Below are positions 47,560 to 58,045 of a stretch of 64,000 nt of DNA, piece by piece; the first letter of the stretch is position 1, and every line of letters starts with the position of its first letter. Source of the stretch: Panax quinquefolius (taxonomy: Eukaryota > Streptophyta > Magnoliopsida > Apiales > Araliaceae). The translations under genes were made by a program, and so were the position numbers. The stretch is taken from positions 4,256,437-4,320,436 of the forward strand of contig CM035160.1 of the NCBI GenBank assembly GCA_020205615.1. The letters are read 5' to 3'. Under the pieces are notes generated by a model. That model did not search any database and was not told where the DNA came from. It worked only from the letters and a program-made list of their open reading frames with translations.

Positions 47560-47960
47560 AATTTGTGGTCGTGATACTTAATGAATACACGATTATCTTT
47601 GGTAGTAGTCATTGGATAATTTGTGGTCGTTGATACTAATAAATACGATTATCTTTGGTCGTAGTGCATGGATAATTTGTGGTCGTGATACTATTGAATA
47701 CACGATTATCTTTGGTAGTAGTGCATGGATAATTTGTGGTCGTGATACTAATGAATACACGATTATCTTTGGTAGTAGTCACGGATAATTTGTGGTCGTG
47801 ATACTAATGAATACACGATTATCTTTGGTAGTAGTGCATGGATAATTTGTGGTCGTGATACTTAATGAATACACGATTATCTTTGGTAGTAGTCATGGAT
47901 AATTCGTGGTCGTGATACTAATGAATATCCTTGGCACGTAGTGCGTGGATGATTCGATGA
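47560..47960 (+). repeat. Tandem array, 56-58-bp unit, about 6.7 copies
   Basis: The unit includes GTGGTCGTGATACTAATGAA, TACACGATTATCTTTGG and GTAGTGCATGGATAATTT. Copies differ mainly by one to four bases inserted or deleted around the GTAGTGCATGG part. It lies between the captured LTR fragment and the polypurine tract. Single or fewer copies of related motifs occur in the LTR at 43840-44030. Confidence 0.92.
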
Positions 47961-48358
47961 TATGGATTAATTATTGAAATGAGTCTCAAAGAATGAAATA
48001 TTAATTCATGGATGTGGTAAAAGTCATCTTTGGTCGTAGTGCATTGATAGACTTGGTATGATTATGACCAAGGATTATTCGGTATAATCATAATCAGTAA
48101 TTGAAAACACGAATATCCTTGGCCAGCGTGGTGCATGGATAATTAAGTGGTCGTGATATCTTATTAAGTCTGCGTCTCGGCATTATTGGTTTTATGATTG
48201 TATATCTTTGGCCAGTAGTGTGCAGATGAATTGTTAATGAATATCTTTGGTAGGATTGCAAAGATGAATTTAATGTTTTCAACGATAAAAGTATTCAAGG
48301 TATCCTCACCTCTTTATCATACCGTGCACGTACCACTAATTTCGAGGGGGCAAAATTC

Positions 48359-48373
48359 CATAAGGAGGGAGAT
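48359..48373 (+). other. Polypurine tract of the plus-strand element
   Basis: CATAAGGAGGGAGATTG immediately precedes the 3' LTR start TGAGACCCC at 48376. The upstream TTTCGAGGGGGCAAAATTCC is the conserved pre-tract motif in this group. Confidence 0.8.
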
Positions 48374-48375
48374 TG

Positions 48376-50672
48376 TGAGACCCCAGATTTTATCAATAAA
48401 GATTTAAATTTTGTCGAAATAATTTTTAATATTATGGTGTGAATTTGAGATAATATTATAGTTGTGGGTAGTATTTATAAATTTTGCAAAAGTATCAAGT
48501 GGTTATATTATATTCGATTGGTGGGGAATATTCGGTTTAGCGAGGAATATTCGTACAACTACTCAATCATTGGTGGACCCACAATGTAATTATTATTATC
48601 GGATTGAGAAAACGACAAAAATATTTTATTGAAATAACGGAGAAAGTTTTACCGTTGATCTTTGTTGAACTACTCATTAGTAAAAAGTACGATGTCGTGT
48701 GGTTGCATAGTAGCACACGGTATTGATTATTGATCTTATGTGAGAAGTCACCGGTTTGATTCCATTATTATCGATTAATAATATGAATTATTATAGCGAT
48801 AATGACGTTTTGTTTTATTCGTATTATTAACGTAATAAAATGAAACATCTTTTATATAAAATGTAATACTTTATTAAAGTTATTCTATAAATAGAATATA
48901 TTATATTTTATTATGCGTAGTGTTGCATAGTGTTTTTTGTAGTGTTTTTTGTATAGTGTTGCGTAGTGTTTTGCATAGTAAAATATTTTTATATAAATAG
49001 AATATATTATATTTTATTTAAAAGATTTTGCTTTAAATATGGACCGTCAGATTAAAGTAAATCAATCTGGACCGATTCATGGATTAATTACTTATGCATT
49101 CTATTTTCCTATAAATGAAAGCTCATTCCTTCATTATTTTTTTACGAATTCACTTTGAAACTCTGAGAGAGAAATTATAGAGAGAAGCTATAGAGAAAAT
49201 CTATAGAGAGAAGAAGAAAGAGTATTCGGTACTTCACTACTTTGATATCCAAAGTCTTTTACTGTAAAGGGATATTATTTGTTGTACGTAAAGGGTGTTA
49301 TTCTTTCTTATTCATGAAGAGAACTTACATTATTCCATTCATTATTATTACATTGGAATAACTTGTAAAAAGTGGCATACCCTATACATAACTTTTGTAT
49401 CTGACATACCCTATACTTGGTGAAATCCTTATATTATTCCATTCTTATTTATTCTGTTGGAATAACTCAGATACGCTGAATCCCCTATACTTGGTGATCT
49501 TCTTCATTATTCCATTATTTATTATTCTCATTGGAATATCCTGCTCATGCGTGTGTTTTACACCTGGACTGGTTCCATTGTTTATTATTATTCAAATTTA
49601 TTATTACATTGGATCATCCTCGTATGGTGTGAATTTCACCGACCGTTCCGTTATTATTATTACATTGGAATAACTTTTATACATCACAATCGCATGCATG
49701 GTGATTTCTTTTGTTATTCCATTCTTTATTATACCCAAATTGGTTAAAACTTTGACTTCTATACTCCATGAAATTAGTAGAATATCTTTGATATTTGCGT
49801 TTCATCCATGTCTTTTCATGGAAATATTCTTCCGATCATTCTTGAATTTTACTCTACAAAAAATGATTATCTTGTTGACAATTTGGGCGTTAATAAATCC
49901 TAGAGAAATTAATTCTTGAACTTGTTTTATTGAATTCTTATATCATTGTCATCATCCTCATGTTTATATTATGTTGAAAGTTATCTTTGGCTTTACGTGC
50001 ATAGATGAACTTAGTATGATTATGACCGGGTTCATTAAGATAATCGTGGCTTGATATAAATGATGTGACAAAAGTCCTCGATGGCTGTAATGCGTGATGG
50101 ATAGTTTTGGTATGATTATGACCGTGGGTGATTCGGTATATAAATATGACCATTGATAATTTGATGAAAATCCTTGGACTGAGTAGTACGGGGATGATTA
50201 GATATTGTGGTTTATTCATTAAACCGAGTCTTAGTGATAAAATTGATGAAAACCTTTTAAAACCTAAAAGATAGTAGACTTTTATTTTTTACTTGACTCT
50301 TTTAATGGATTGCATATATCCATTATGATTAAACCGGTTGTCTATTGTATTTTATCGGTTTAACATTGTTGAAGGCTAATGATAATTTATTCGCATTATC
50401 TTAGTCATAATATTTCTTCTTGGGCTAGTTGAGCTCACCCTTTTTTTCACCGTTATTCTCTGAGAAATGAGAACATAGCCGGGACGAGTCGGGGAGCGGA
50501 GTAATGGTCCGCAGGATAGCATTAGTAGTCCTCACTATTCTCGTGAAATAGTGTGATAATAATTGTAATGAGGACTCCTTGAGTATGGATATTGTCTAAA
50601 ATGACAATATTCCTATTAGAACTCTCGGTTTATGTATTGTCAGATATTACACCTGACGGATGTATAATTAAA
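48376..50672 (+). repeat. 3' LTR of the plus-strand element, truncated at its right end
   Basis: Parallels the split 5' LTR (30247-31250 plus 43205-44569) until the block GGATGTATAATTAA. There it lacks the last ~75 bp, which in the 5' LTR run to GGGGGCGTCA. It joins directly to a copy of internal outer-LTR sequence. Confidence 0.85.
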
Positions 50673-51371
50673 AGCGTGCTACCAATTCATTTAAAAAAAA
50701 GCTGCTTTTGGTTCTTCTTCTTTGTTCAAGCTCATCAACCTTAAAAATGGCAAGATCTAACCATAAAATATCATATATTATGTAGACCTTCCCTCATATG
50801 GTTCAAAATCATAATTTCAACACTTGGTCTAAAACAACCATAACAAAACACATAAACTAACTAGAGTTTTGAGTTTAGGAAATTTTCATACCTTTAGTTA
50901 TAATCCTCTAGCTTTTGGTGGCCCTCTTCCTTGCTTTCCAAAGTAGGAGATTAAATTATTGGACATCCAAGGACCCTCTCTTCTCCTCCATGGGAGTGGC
51001 CAACACCACCTCTCCTCTCTCTCTCATGATTTTATTTTGCTAGCTAACTTGGAAATAATAATATGAGAGAGAAATAGCTTTTCAATGACTTTGTAAAAAT
51101 GTATAGATATAATTGTATATCTAATAATCATCTCCCCACTCTCTCTCTTTCTCTTTCTCTCATTAAACCACCAAGCTTTTACTTGGAAGAAATGCCAAAG
51201 TGTTGGCTAAATTAAATGAGGACACATAGGGGAGTTGGTAGGAATGGGTGAACCACTAAAGTAGAAATCATTACATTTTTTCCCCTCCTTTTCCTCTCTA
51301 ATAACCTACCACTTGGCCTTAGACTTGCCCAAAATTAATCTCCTTTTATGCTTTATTTGATTTACTAAATG
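50673..51371 (-). repeat. Second copy of ~690 bp of the outer LTR left flank
   Basis: Begins CTACCAATTCATTTAAA and follows 29551-30246 in the same orientation, down to TTTGATTTACTAAATG, then runs on into the right half of the outer LTR. Differences from the left copy are a few substitutions and single-base indels. Confidence 0.88.
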
Positions 51372-52517
51372 TCTAAAAGTTCTCTCCCACTTGGGCTAAA
51401 AAAGTTGGGCCATTCCTTAAATGTTTTGGGCTTTTCAAATTAATCTATTGGACATAAAATTTAATTCTTTTTGGCCATGTAAATCAATCATAGTCCAACA
51501 CTCTTAATATTATCAAATGTCCATCATGCCTTTCCTTCAATTGGGCTCCAAGTTTGGGGCCACTCTTAAATCTTTTGGGCTTAACAATAAAATATTTGGG
51601 CCATTCCTTTAATGTATTGATTGGGCCTCTAACCAATTTCATTGAAGTAATACACTGGGCTATAAAATATACATAGTCCAATACCTTAAATTCTTATCCA
51701 ACCCAAATAATTTAATTAGGGTTTTCATTTCCTCAATTATAACATAAATTCTTACTCATGCACATTTATTTCCTTAACCCAATTAGACTTGCTAGATTTG
51801 CAAAATTGCTTCTAATAATTCACAAATAAGACAAAAGGGTAAAATGGTAATTTCTATACCAATAATTGATTACTACTTTTAATAATGCACAAGGGTAATT
51901 TAGACTTCTCACTTTCAACCTCAAGGGCATTCTAGACATTAGCTACAACTCTTAGGGTTTAGCACTTTAGATTTTTTGCAATTAAAATCCCATAACTGTA
52001 CATTAGGGTTCCTGATAGAACAATTAGGGTTCCAATAATTTAAAATTAGGGTTTGCTAATTTAATTAAGTTTTACCCTAATTAATATTATAATTAATAGC
52101 ACTTAAGCATTATACTTATCCGATAATTTCTGGATTAGAGTTTTCAAATCTTAGAATTAGGGTTTTGATTTAACCTCAAATTGTGGTTTCAACCGATTTC
52201 AGGGGTTTCTTATAAATCGTTATAATTTTCTATCCTAACGCCGACGTTTCTAAATAATATTAGGGTTTGACACGATATAATTTATCCGGTCAACACTTGA
52301 ATTCTTATCCACATTCTCGTATACATGATACCGTAATCCTGAACATATACTCATATACCCTTAATCATGAATAATTCACTAAAAGAAATTTTAAATCCTC
52401 AAAATTCCTTTCTGAAAACATCATACACATACACTTATTCTCTGTCTAGATCAAATATTTGACCTTAAATCAATCATTTAAGATTTTAATAATTTTCTAA
52501 TTTCTCGGGTTGTCACA
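51372..52517 (-). repeat. Outer solo LTR, 5' portion (right segment)
   Basis: Unique right part of the outer LTR from TCTAAAAGTTCTCTCCC to the terminus TTGTCACA, followed by the TACCC duplication. Contains repeated TTGGGCC motifs and several TTAGGGTTT blocks (51960-52150). Confidence 0.82.
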
Positions 52518-52522
52518 TACCC

Positions 52523-53236
52523 CCCGCCTATATGCTAGAGGGCATTGATGGAGTTACATTGACTTGTATCAAAGTTATAAATATAATTTCTCAAAGTAAA
52601 AGAAATGTTTAGTTCATTGTAGATAGGGTGGGTTGTGATAATTAGTATTCCCTTTATGGGTTTGAGAAACATAATATACTCTATTTAATTTCCTTAAATA
52701 TGCGGCAATTTTTTCCTCCAGCACATGAATTTTTTTTAAAGAAATTGTTTGGTTTTTTTGTTCAAATCAAACATCATATTTTATTTTTATTATGATAATT
52801 AACAATATTAGAGTGTTTTATTTTTCAAGTAATTTTGATAATTTTCTAAAAAAAATTCACGGGAGAATTCACTCTAGTAATAAGCTTGTCACATCTTATT
52901 CAAGTTTGTCAAATAAAAAAATAGTAATGGCAAAGATTTCATATTGACATATTGTATCACTTTTTTTTTTGAAAAATAACTGAAAATTAAAAAAAAATTA
53001 TTTTTAAAAGAGAAAAAGATGGGTTGAACTGAACATAAATACATCAAAAAAAAAAGGCAAAAAAAATAAAATTAAATATCCCCTCTAATCTAAAGTCTAA
53101 CAATTGAAGATATAAAACCCTCCGAATTTGGACTTCTCCATACGGTGCCGTATAAGAGTAGCTGCGTGGTATTCATCAAATACCAAAGTACCAAACGAAA
53201 GTTGCCGACTTGATTTCTTTCACGACGTGCAATTTC
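52523..53236. other. AT-rich flank of the retrotransposon stack and RPC8 upstream DNA
   Basis: No gene seen. Bases about 53100-53236, just before the hAT element, are less AT-rich and probably belong to the original RPC8 promoter or 5' UTR. Confidence 0.5.
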
Positions 53237-53244
53237 TCGCCGGC

Positions 53245-54251
53245 CAGGGACGAAACCACCTCATGGCTGCAGGGGCCATGGCCCCCCCCAAGATTTTAAT
53301 TTTTTTTTTAGGCCCACTTATTCAATACAAACTCAGTGTATTATTTCACACTAGTCCCTCAGTGTATACACGCTATCTCTATTTCTCCCTCAATAGTCAG
53401 TCGACTCAGCTCAGTCCGGCAGTTCCTCTATTAGATCTGGCCTCCGCCGCTCCGCGCCTCCGCGCCTCCGCCTACAGCCTACTGCCTGATTTCCGTCCGC
53501 CGTCCGCGCCTCGCCGCCTCCGCCTACCTCAGTCCTCAGATACTTCCGATCTCGCCATCTCGGTTAGTCATCCACACACATACATACATATTTGATATTT
53601 GTATAAATCAATTTGCAATGGTAAATGGTTAGGGTTTTGAAAATCTGGTCTACTGCTTGAAATTTATCTTTCATCATGTTTTATATAATTTGCAATGGTT
53701 AGGGTTTCTGTCTTGCTCAGTTGCTCTATTATCTCTTAAATTCAAAGTTGTGTAAATAAATGAATCTGATTATTGGTGTTTACTGCTTGAAATTTAAATT
53801 CAAAGTTGTGTAAATTCAATTTGATATAATGATATTATTGGTCTACTGCTTGAAATTTAAATTTTTTTCCCTAATGGTAGGATTCCACCCAGTCACCCAC
53901 CCCCACCAAAAAAAGAAAAAGGCCCACCAACATGAAGAATGTAGTTTTTAAGACATTATATATAACCTTGCTTGATGCTTCATGAAAGTGTTTGTGCTTC
54001 TATGCTTAATGAGACCATTCTGAGTTGGCACAAGGTATCTGAAATTTTTAGAGCCCACAATAAAAATGTTCTAAAAGACTCTTTTTGTTATGTTTTGTTG
54101 TCTTCGGTAAAGCAAATCTATTACTACATTATCGTTGTTTTAGTAAAAATATGTTTTGTAATGGTGGAACTTTACTTTTTAATGATGAATATATATTATG
54201 TTGTTAAAAAAATTCTTGGCCCCCCAAGATAAAATCCTGGTTTCGTCCCTG
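53245..54251. mobile_element. Non-autonomous hAT transposon upstream of RPC8, 1007 bp
   Basis: Perfect 14-bp terminal inverted repeats CAGGGACGAAACCA (53245-53258; complement at 54238-54251) are flanked by a perfect 8-bp duplication TCGCCGGC (53237-53244 and 54252-54259). The 8-bp TSD defines hAT. Subterminal GGCCCCCC..AAGAT motifs occur at both ends. The inside has a GC-rich, CTCCGC-repeated leader (53410-53540) and a short unsupported open frame (53972-54232), probably remnants of a transposase gene's 5' UTR and other parts. No hAT dimerisation domain is present. Confidence 0.93.
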
Positions 54252-54404
54252 TCGCCGGCGACGACAACCGTAAAACCTCTTGAAAGTCGAACATATCTCT
54301 ATACTTGTTCTTTAGTAGATTTATTTTTTCGCTGAATTTTTAACTTTAAATTACAAGATCCCAATAAAAATTCTTACTAGTTTTTGAAGGACGAAACAGT
54401 TTCA

Positions 54405-56520
54405 ATGTTCTACTTAAGCGAAATCGAGCATACATTGCGATTGCCACCTCATCTCCTGAATCTTCCACTCAATGAAGCTATTAAAGGAGAGCTTGAGGGT
54501 CTCTTCTTAGATAAAGTATCAACCTTTCTTCCGTTTCAATTCCCAAATTTGGGTTATTTCATGGTGTAGCTTAGGTAACTGATAAAATGTCTCACTGATA
54601 TATAATAACAGGTTATTGCTAATTTGGGTCTCTGTATATCCGTTTACGATATCAAGTCCATTGATGGAGGTTTTATCTTCCCCAGTGATGGTGCTTCCAC
54701 CTACACGGTATTCCATATATGTCTTACAATGCTTTCTCAATGTTGGGTGCCCAAATGTGCCCTTATTTAGTACAGGAGTTTTTAAAGAATGATATTTGTG
54801 TGTATTTCCTGACAGGTGAAGTTTAGGCTCATAGTGTTTCGACCATTTGCGGGAGAGGTTATTGCTGCAAAACTAAAGGAGTCCAATGCTACCGGTTTAC
54901 GCTGTATTACTACTTATTTCTTTGCTTATTGTATTATAAATTGTTTTCTGGAATTAATTTCATATGGGGATGTGACCATTATGACATATATTATAAGCAG
55001 TTGCTCAGTTTTCCTTTTTAGCGGATGGTTATAGTGAAAGTTACATAACATGTGTAAGAATGAAGAAGTCAATGCTAGGAAATTCTGATAAATTTCTGCA
55101 TATTATGAGCTGTTTTCTTGTTACTGCCAATTTTCCTTGCTTTGAATGGGTATTTCAGTTAAATAAATTTATTGTTTTTGCAACACGTAAAACTAGCCTA
55201 ATATTTCTGTGATGAGTGGCTTTTGCACCCGTCTGTCAAAGAGTTGATTTTAAGACCAGTTCTATCTGGCTTCTAACTGCACCATATACATATGAATCAG
55301 TTGTTTGTAGCTACCAGAAATACTTAAAATAGCATTTTGCATAGCATCTACTTATCTGATGTTTGAAATTGTAATTTGTAGTATCGCTTGGATTTTTTGA
55401 TGACATTTATGTTCCTGTCCATTTAATGCCAAACCCTTCCCGTTCTGAGCCAGACCCAGGAAACAAGTTAGTTTTTTATTCACATCATCTAAAATTTCTG
55501 CAAATAGAATTATTTTTACAGGAGAGCCGTTCAAATCCTTTGTTAATATTTACGTATCATGACCTTTGTGTTCGGATTTCTCTCAGGAATCAAGTCAGCT
55601 GGATATGGGAGTTTAATGATGAAAACTATCCCATAGATGGAACAGATGAGGTTAAAGTTATGTTTTTGGACTCGGAAATTAATTAACATTATTTTGATGT
55701 TGAAAGGAATGTTAATTCAGGTGTTTGACTGCAGATTAGGTTCAGAGTTCACAGTGTAAGCTATCCTTCTATACCAGTTGAGCCAGAAAAAGAGGAGTCA
55801 AAGCGATTTGCCCCCATGGTGATCACGGTAAGTGCCCTTTTGCTACTTAGCTGATAGTTTCCTCTACTTTAAGCCCTACCCTTACCTTCTTTTCTTTGGC
55901 TTTAAAAAGTTCAACAATCTACAAGATGTTGCTTCCATTTTGAAAATTTTTATAATACATATGATATGAAAATGAAAAACTACTTTTGAATAACTTTTGT
56001 GGTCCAAGATGTTTTTTGTGTAATAAGTTTAGCATTTATTATTTTATGAAATGGGAAATGTGAAGTTCTTCTAGCCTTCTAGTAGGTAGAGAAGGTATAT
56101 ACAGAAATCTAAAAGAATGATTGTATAAATTTTAAATGTAAAGCATTTTCATCAATTAAGTTTGAATGAACTGTAAAATCGTACCTCCATTCCACAAGCT
56201 TTGCAGTTGGATTGATATTGGTTCTCTGAACTGCACTCTCTTTCTTCGTCATCTAAGCTTTAAGGAACCTTGTTGATGCCTTCCATGTATAATATATTTA
56301 CTGTTTGCCAAATGACCCAAGAGTAGGGAAATGATCAGTTATCTACATGTACACCCCTTTGTATATGAAGCAAAATATGTTTTTCAATGTACCATATTAG
56401 GATATTCTTATTATTTGCAAATGACAGTTTCTGTTCATCAAAGGATTTATGTATCCTTGTATGTTTTGGCAGGCCTCACTTGATGCTGATGGGTTGGGTC
56501 CCATCTCATGGTGGGTATAG
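54405..56520 (+). CDS. RNA polymerase III subunit RPC8/RPC25 (RPB7-like), seven exons
   Basis: This subunit pairs with RPC9 (RPC17) to form the Pol III stalk used in initiation of tRNA and 5S rRNA transcription in the nucleus. Exons are 54405-54515, 54612-54707, 54816-54903, 55382-55466, 55587-55650, 55735-55827 and 56473-56520. All junctions are GT-AG and phases agree, giving 194 residues. Start chosen at MFYLSEIEHTLRLPPHLL, the conserved N-terminus. An in-frame ATG seven codons earlier (54384) is less likely. N-terminal RPB7 fold: VIANLGLCISVYDIKSIDGG and FRPFAGEVIAAKLKESNATG. OB-fold: LSLGFFDDIYVPVHLMPNPS, VSWIWEF, VHSVSYPSIPVEP, then FAPMVITASLDADGLGPISW ending WV-stop. The family commonly runs slightly longer after the GPxSWW motif. 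Arabidopsis calls this NRPC7. Confidence 0.93.
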
Positions 56521-58045
56521 CATTGTTCTTCGCAGGGGCAGCTTTACATGTTCAAGAATTGGAGCAACTTCGTAATGAGCAACATATATCCACCAATCTT
56601 ATTTTATTTGTTTTTGTAGATGTTTAAGATTAGTGCTATACCGCTCTAGAAGTTAGTTTTACCTCCCCAAGTTTTGATTCTAAAGAATCTTAGTTTTACT
56701 TTTAACAACTTGCATGCCCAATATTTTTCTATCACTTGATGCACAATATTTTGATACTTCCATGCAAAATACCATTTGCATGTTTTGTTTGGAGCTTTAC
56801 AAGGCTTTTATGGATTACTCATTTGATTTATTTTCTTATATAATAGAATATTAAAGTAACATGATGAATATTTCAGGATATCATTTTTGTAACAGTTTAT
56901 TTCTTATAGCTTTATCATACAGTACGTTTAGAATATATCCATAAATATAATAAAATATTAAATTTTGGTACTAAAAGTTTCTCATCATTATATGTCATCA
57001 ATTATATTAGTTGAATTTATTTTAAAATTGATGATGTTTTAAATTATTTTATTAAATATTTTTAATATTATTTTATTTATCTAAATATTAGACTAAAAAT
57101 TTAACAATATCTAAATATTAACCCGAGGACTGTATAGATTTTCTTAAATTGGTAATTATAGAACAAAATGACTTTATATAGATTTTTCTTAATAATTTAA
57201 TCCATAAATTTATGATTTAACAATACAGTAAATGTGAATAGCAGCAGCAACATCAGTTTCTACTCTCAAGCTCAGCTCTTCTGTTGTTCAAATAAGAAAA
57301 TTTGTCTAGCAAATAAAATACAAAAAGTTTTTCTATCTCCGTCTAAAAAACAAATTGCATCCTTTAACTTTCTCTCTCTATAAATATCGACCTTCACCAT
57401 AAAAAATTTCATTTAACTTTAGTAGTGTCTTATAAGAACTTCATTTATGATATAGTAATTTATAATCTCAATGTACAAAGACTTGTTTAGAACCCAACTC
57501 AGCTGTATCAAATCTTCTATACAAAAAAAACCTTTCTAACCTGAAAAAAAAAAACTATCATAAAAATAAGTTTCACCAATAAGTTGCTTATAGTAATTTA
57601 TCCGGATAAACAAAAAAAATCCTCCAATGCCAAAGACTAATGCTTATTCTTCATCCCACTTCACCAGTAACTTGTTTAGAACCTTTTAGTAACTCATATA
57701 CATTAAAGCCCACCTCCAAATAAACACCCTGTCATCCCAAAGCTGACTGAAGATACCAAAAGAAATTGTTGCATACTTGAACAAAATTATATAATGGTAA
57801 AACATAGATATGAATAGAACTTAGCACAGTTTCAAACTGTAGTTTTACAAAAACTGGTAGATAGAAATGAGAGCAAAATTTTAGTATACATTGTTCCTCT
57901 GCAAATAGATGTCATGGAAATCGCAATGAAACTAGAAAAGGAAGCAAAGCACAAAATAAAATAAAAAATTGATAACCTTCAAGGGACTTCTTCCTGTTTG
58001 TGTGAAAAAAATTCCAGGCAAAGTAACCGGACCCACACATTCATT
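56521..58045. other. Intergenic DNA between RPC8 and UTP18, convergent 3' ends
   Basis: AT-rich, no coding exon recognised. Holds the 3' ends of the two genes, which point toward each other. The UTP18 3' UTR probably lies in about 57600-58045. Confidence 0.55.

Larger units (their letters stand above)
30247..50672 (+). mobile_element. Plus-strand Ty3/gypsy element inserted into the outer LTR, non-autonomous
   Basis: The 5' LTR is in two pieces, 30247-31250 and 43205-44569. Then come the primer site (44576), a short degenerate internal region (44590-48360), a polypurine tract (48359-48373) and a 3' LTR (48376-50672). The LTR starts TGAGACCCCAGATTTTATC in both copies. The internal region keeps only gag-like and protease/RT-junction remnants and lacks RT catalytic core, RNase H, integrase and chromodomain, so it would need proteins in trans. 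Its LTR is related to that of the minus-strand element (same block order, diverged). Confidence 0.85.
27170..52517 (-). mobile_element. Outer solo LTR (~4.2 kb) split by nested retrotransposons
   Basis: The plus-strand left end TGTAGCGCCCCGAATCCGG and right end CTCGGGTTGTCACA are TG/CA termini, flanked by a perfect 5-bp duplication TACCC (27165-27169 and 52518-52522). On the minus strand it starts TGTGACAACCCGAG, a common gypsy LTR start. The LTR itself is 27170-30246 plus 51372-52517. Everything between is inserted or duplicated sequence. No internal domain of this family is present, so it is a solo LTR. It is AT-rich and its short open frames are not genes. Confidence 0.85.

Noticed and set aside
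47560..47960. CRISPR-like regular repeats
   Set aside because: The array is contiguous 56-58-bp tandem units with no unique spacers, in a plant retrotransposon.
53128..53595. 155-residue plus-strand frame before RPC8
   Set aside because: It crosses the left TIR and target duplication of the hAT element. Its second part is the GC-rich leader of that element, with no recognised domain.
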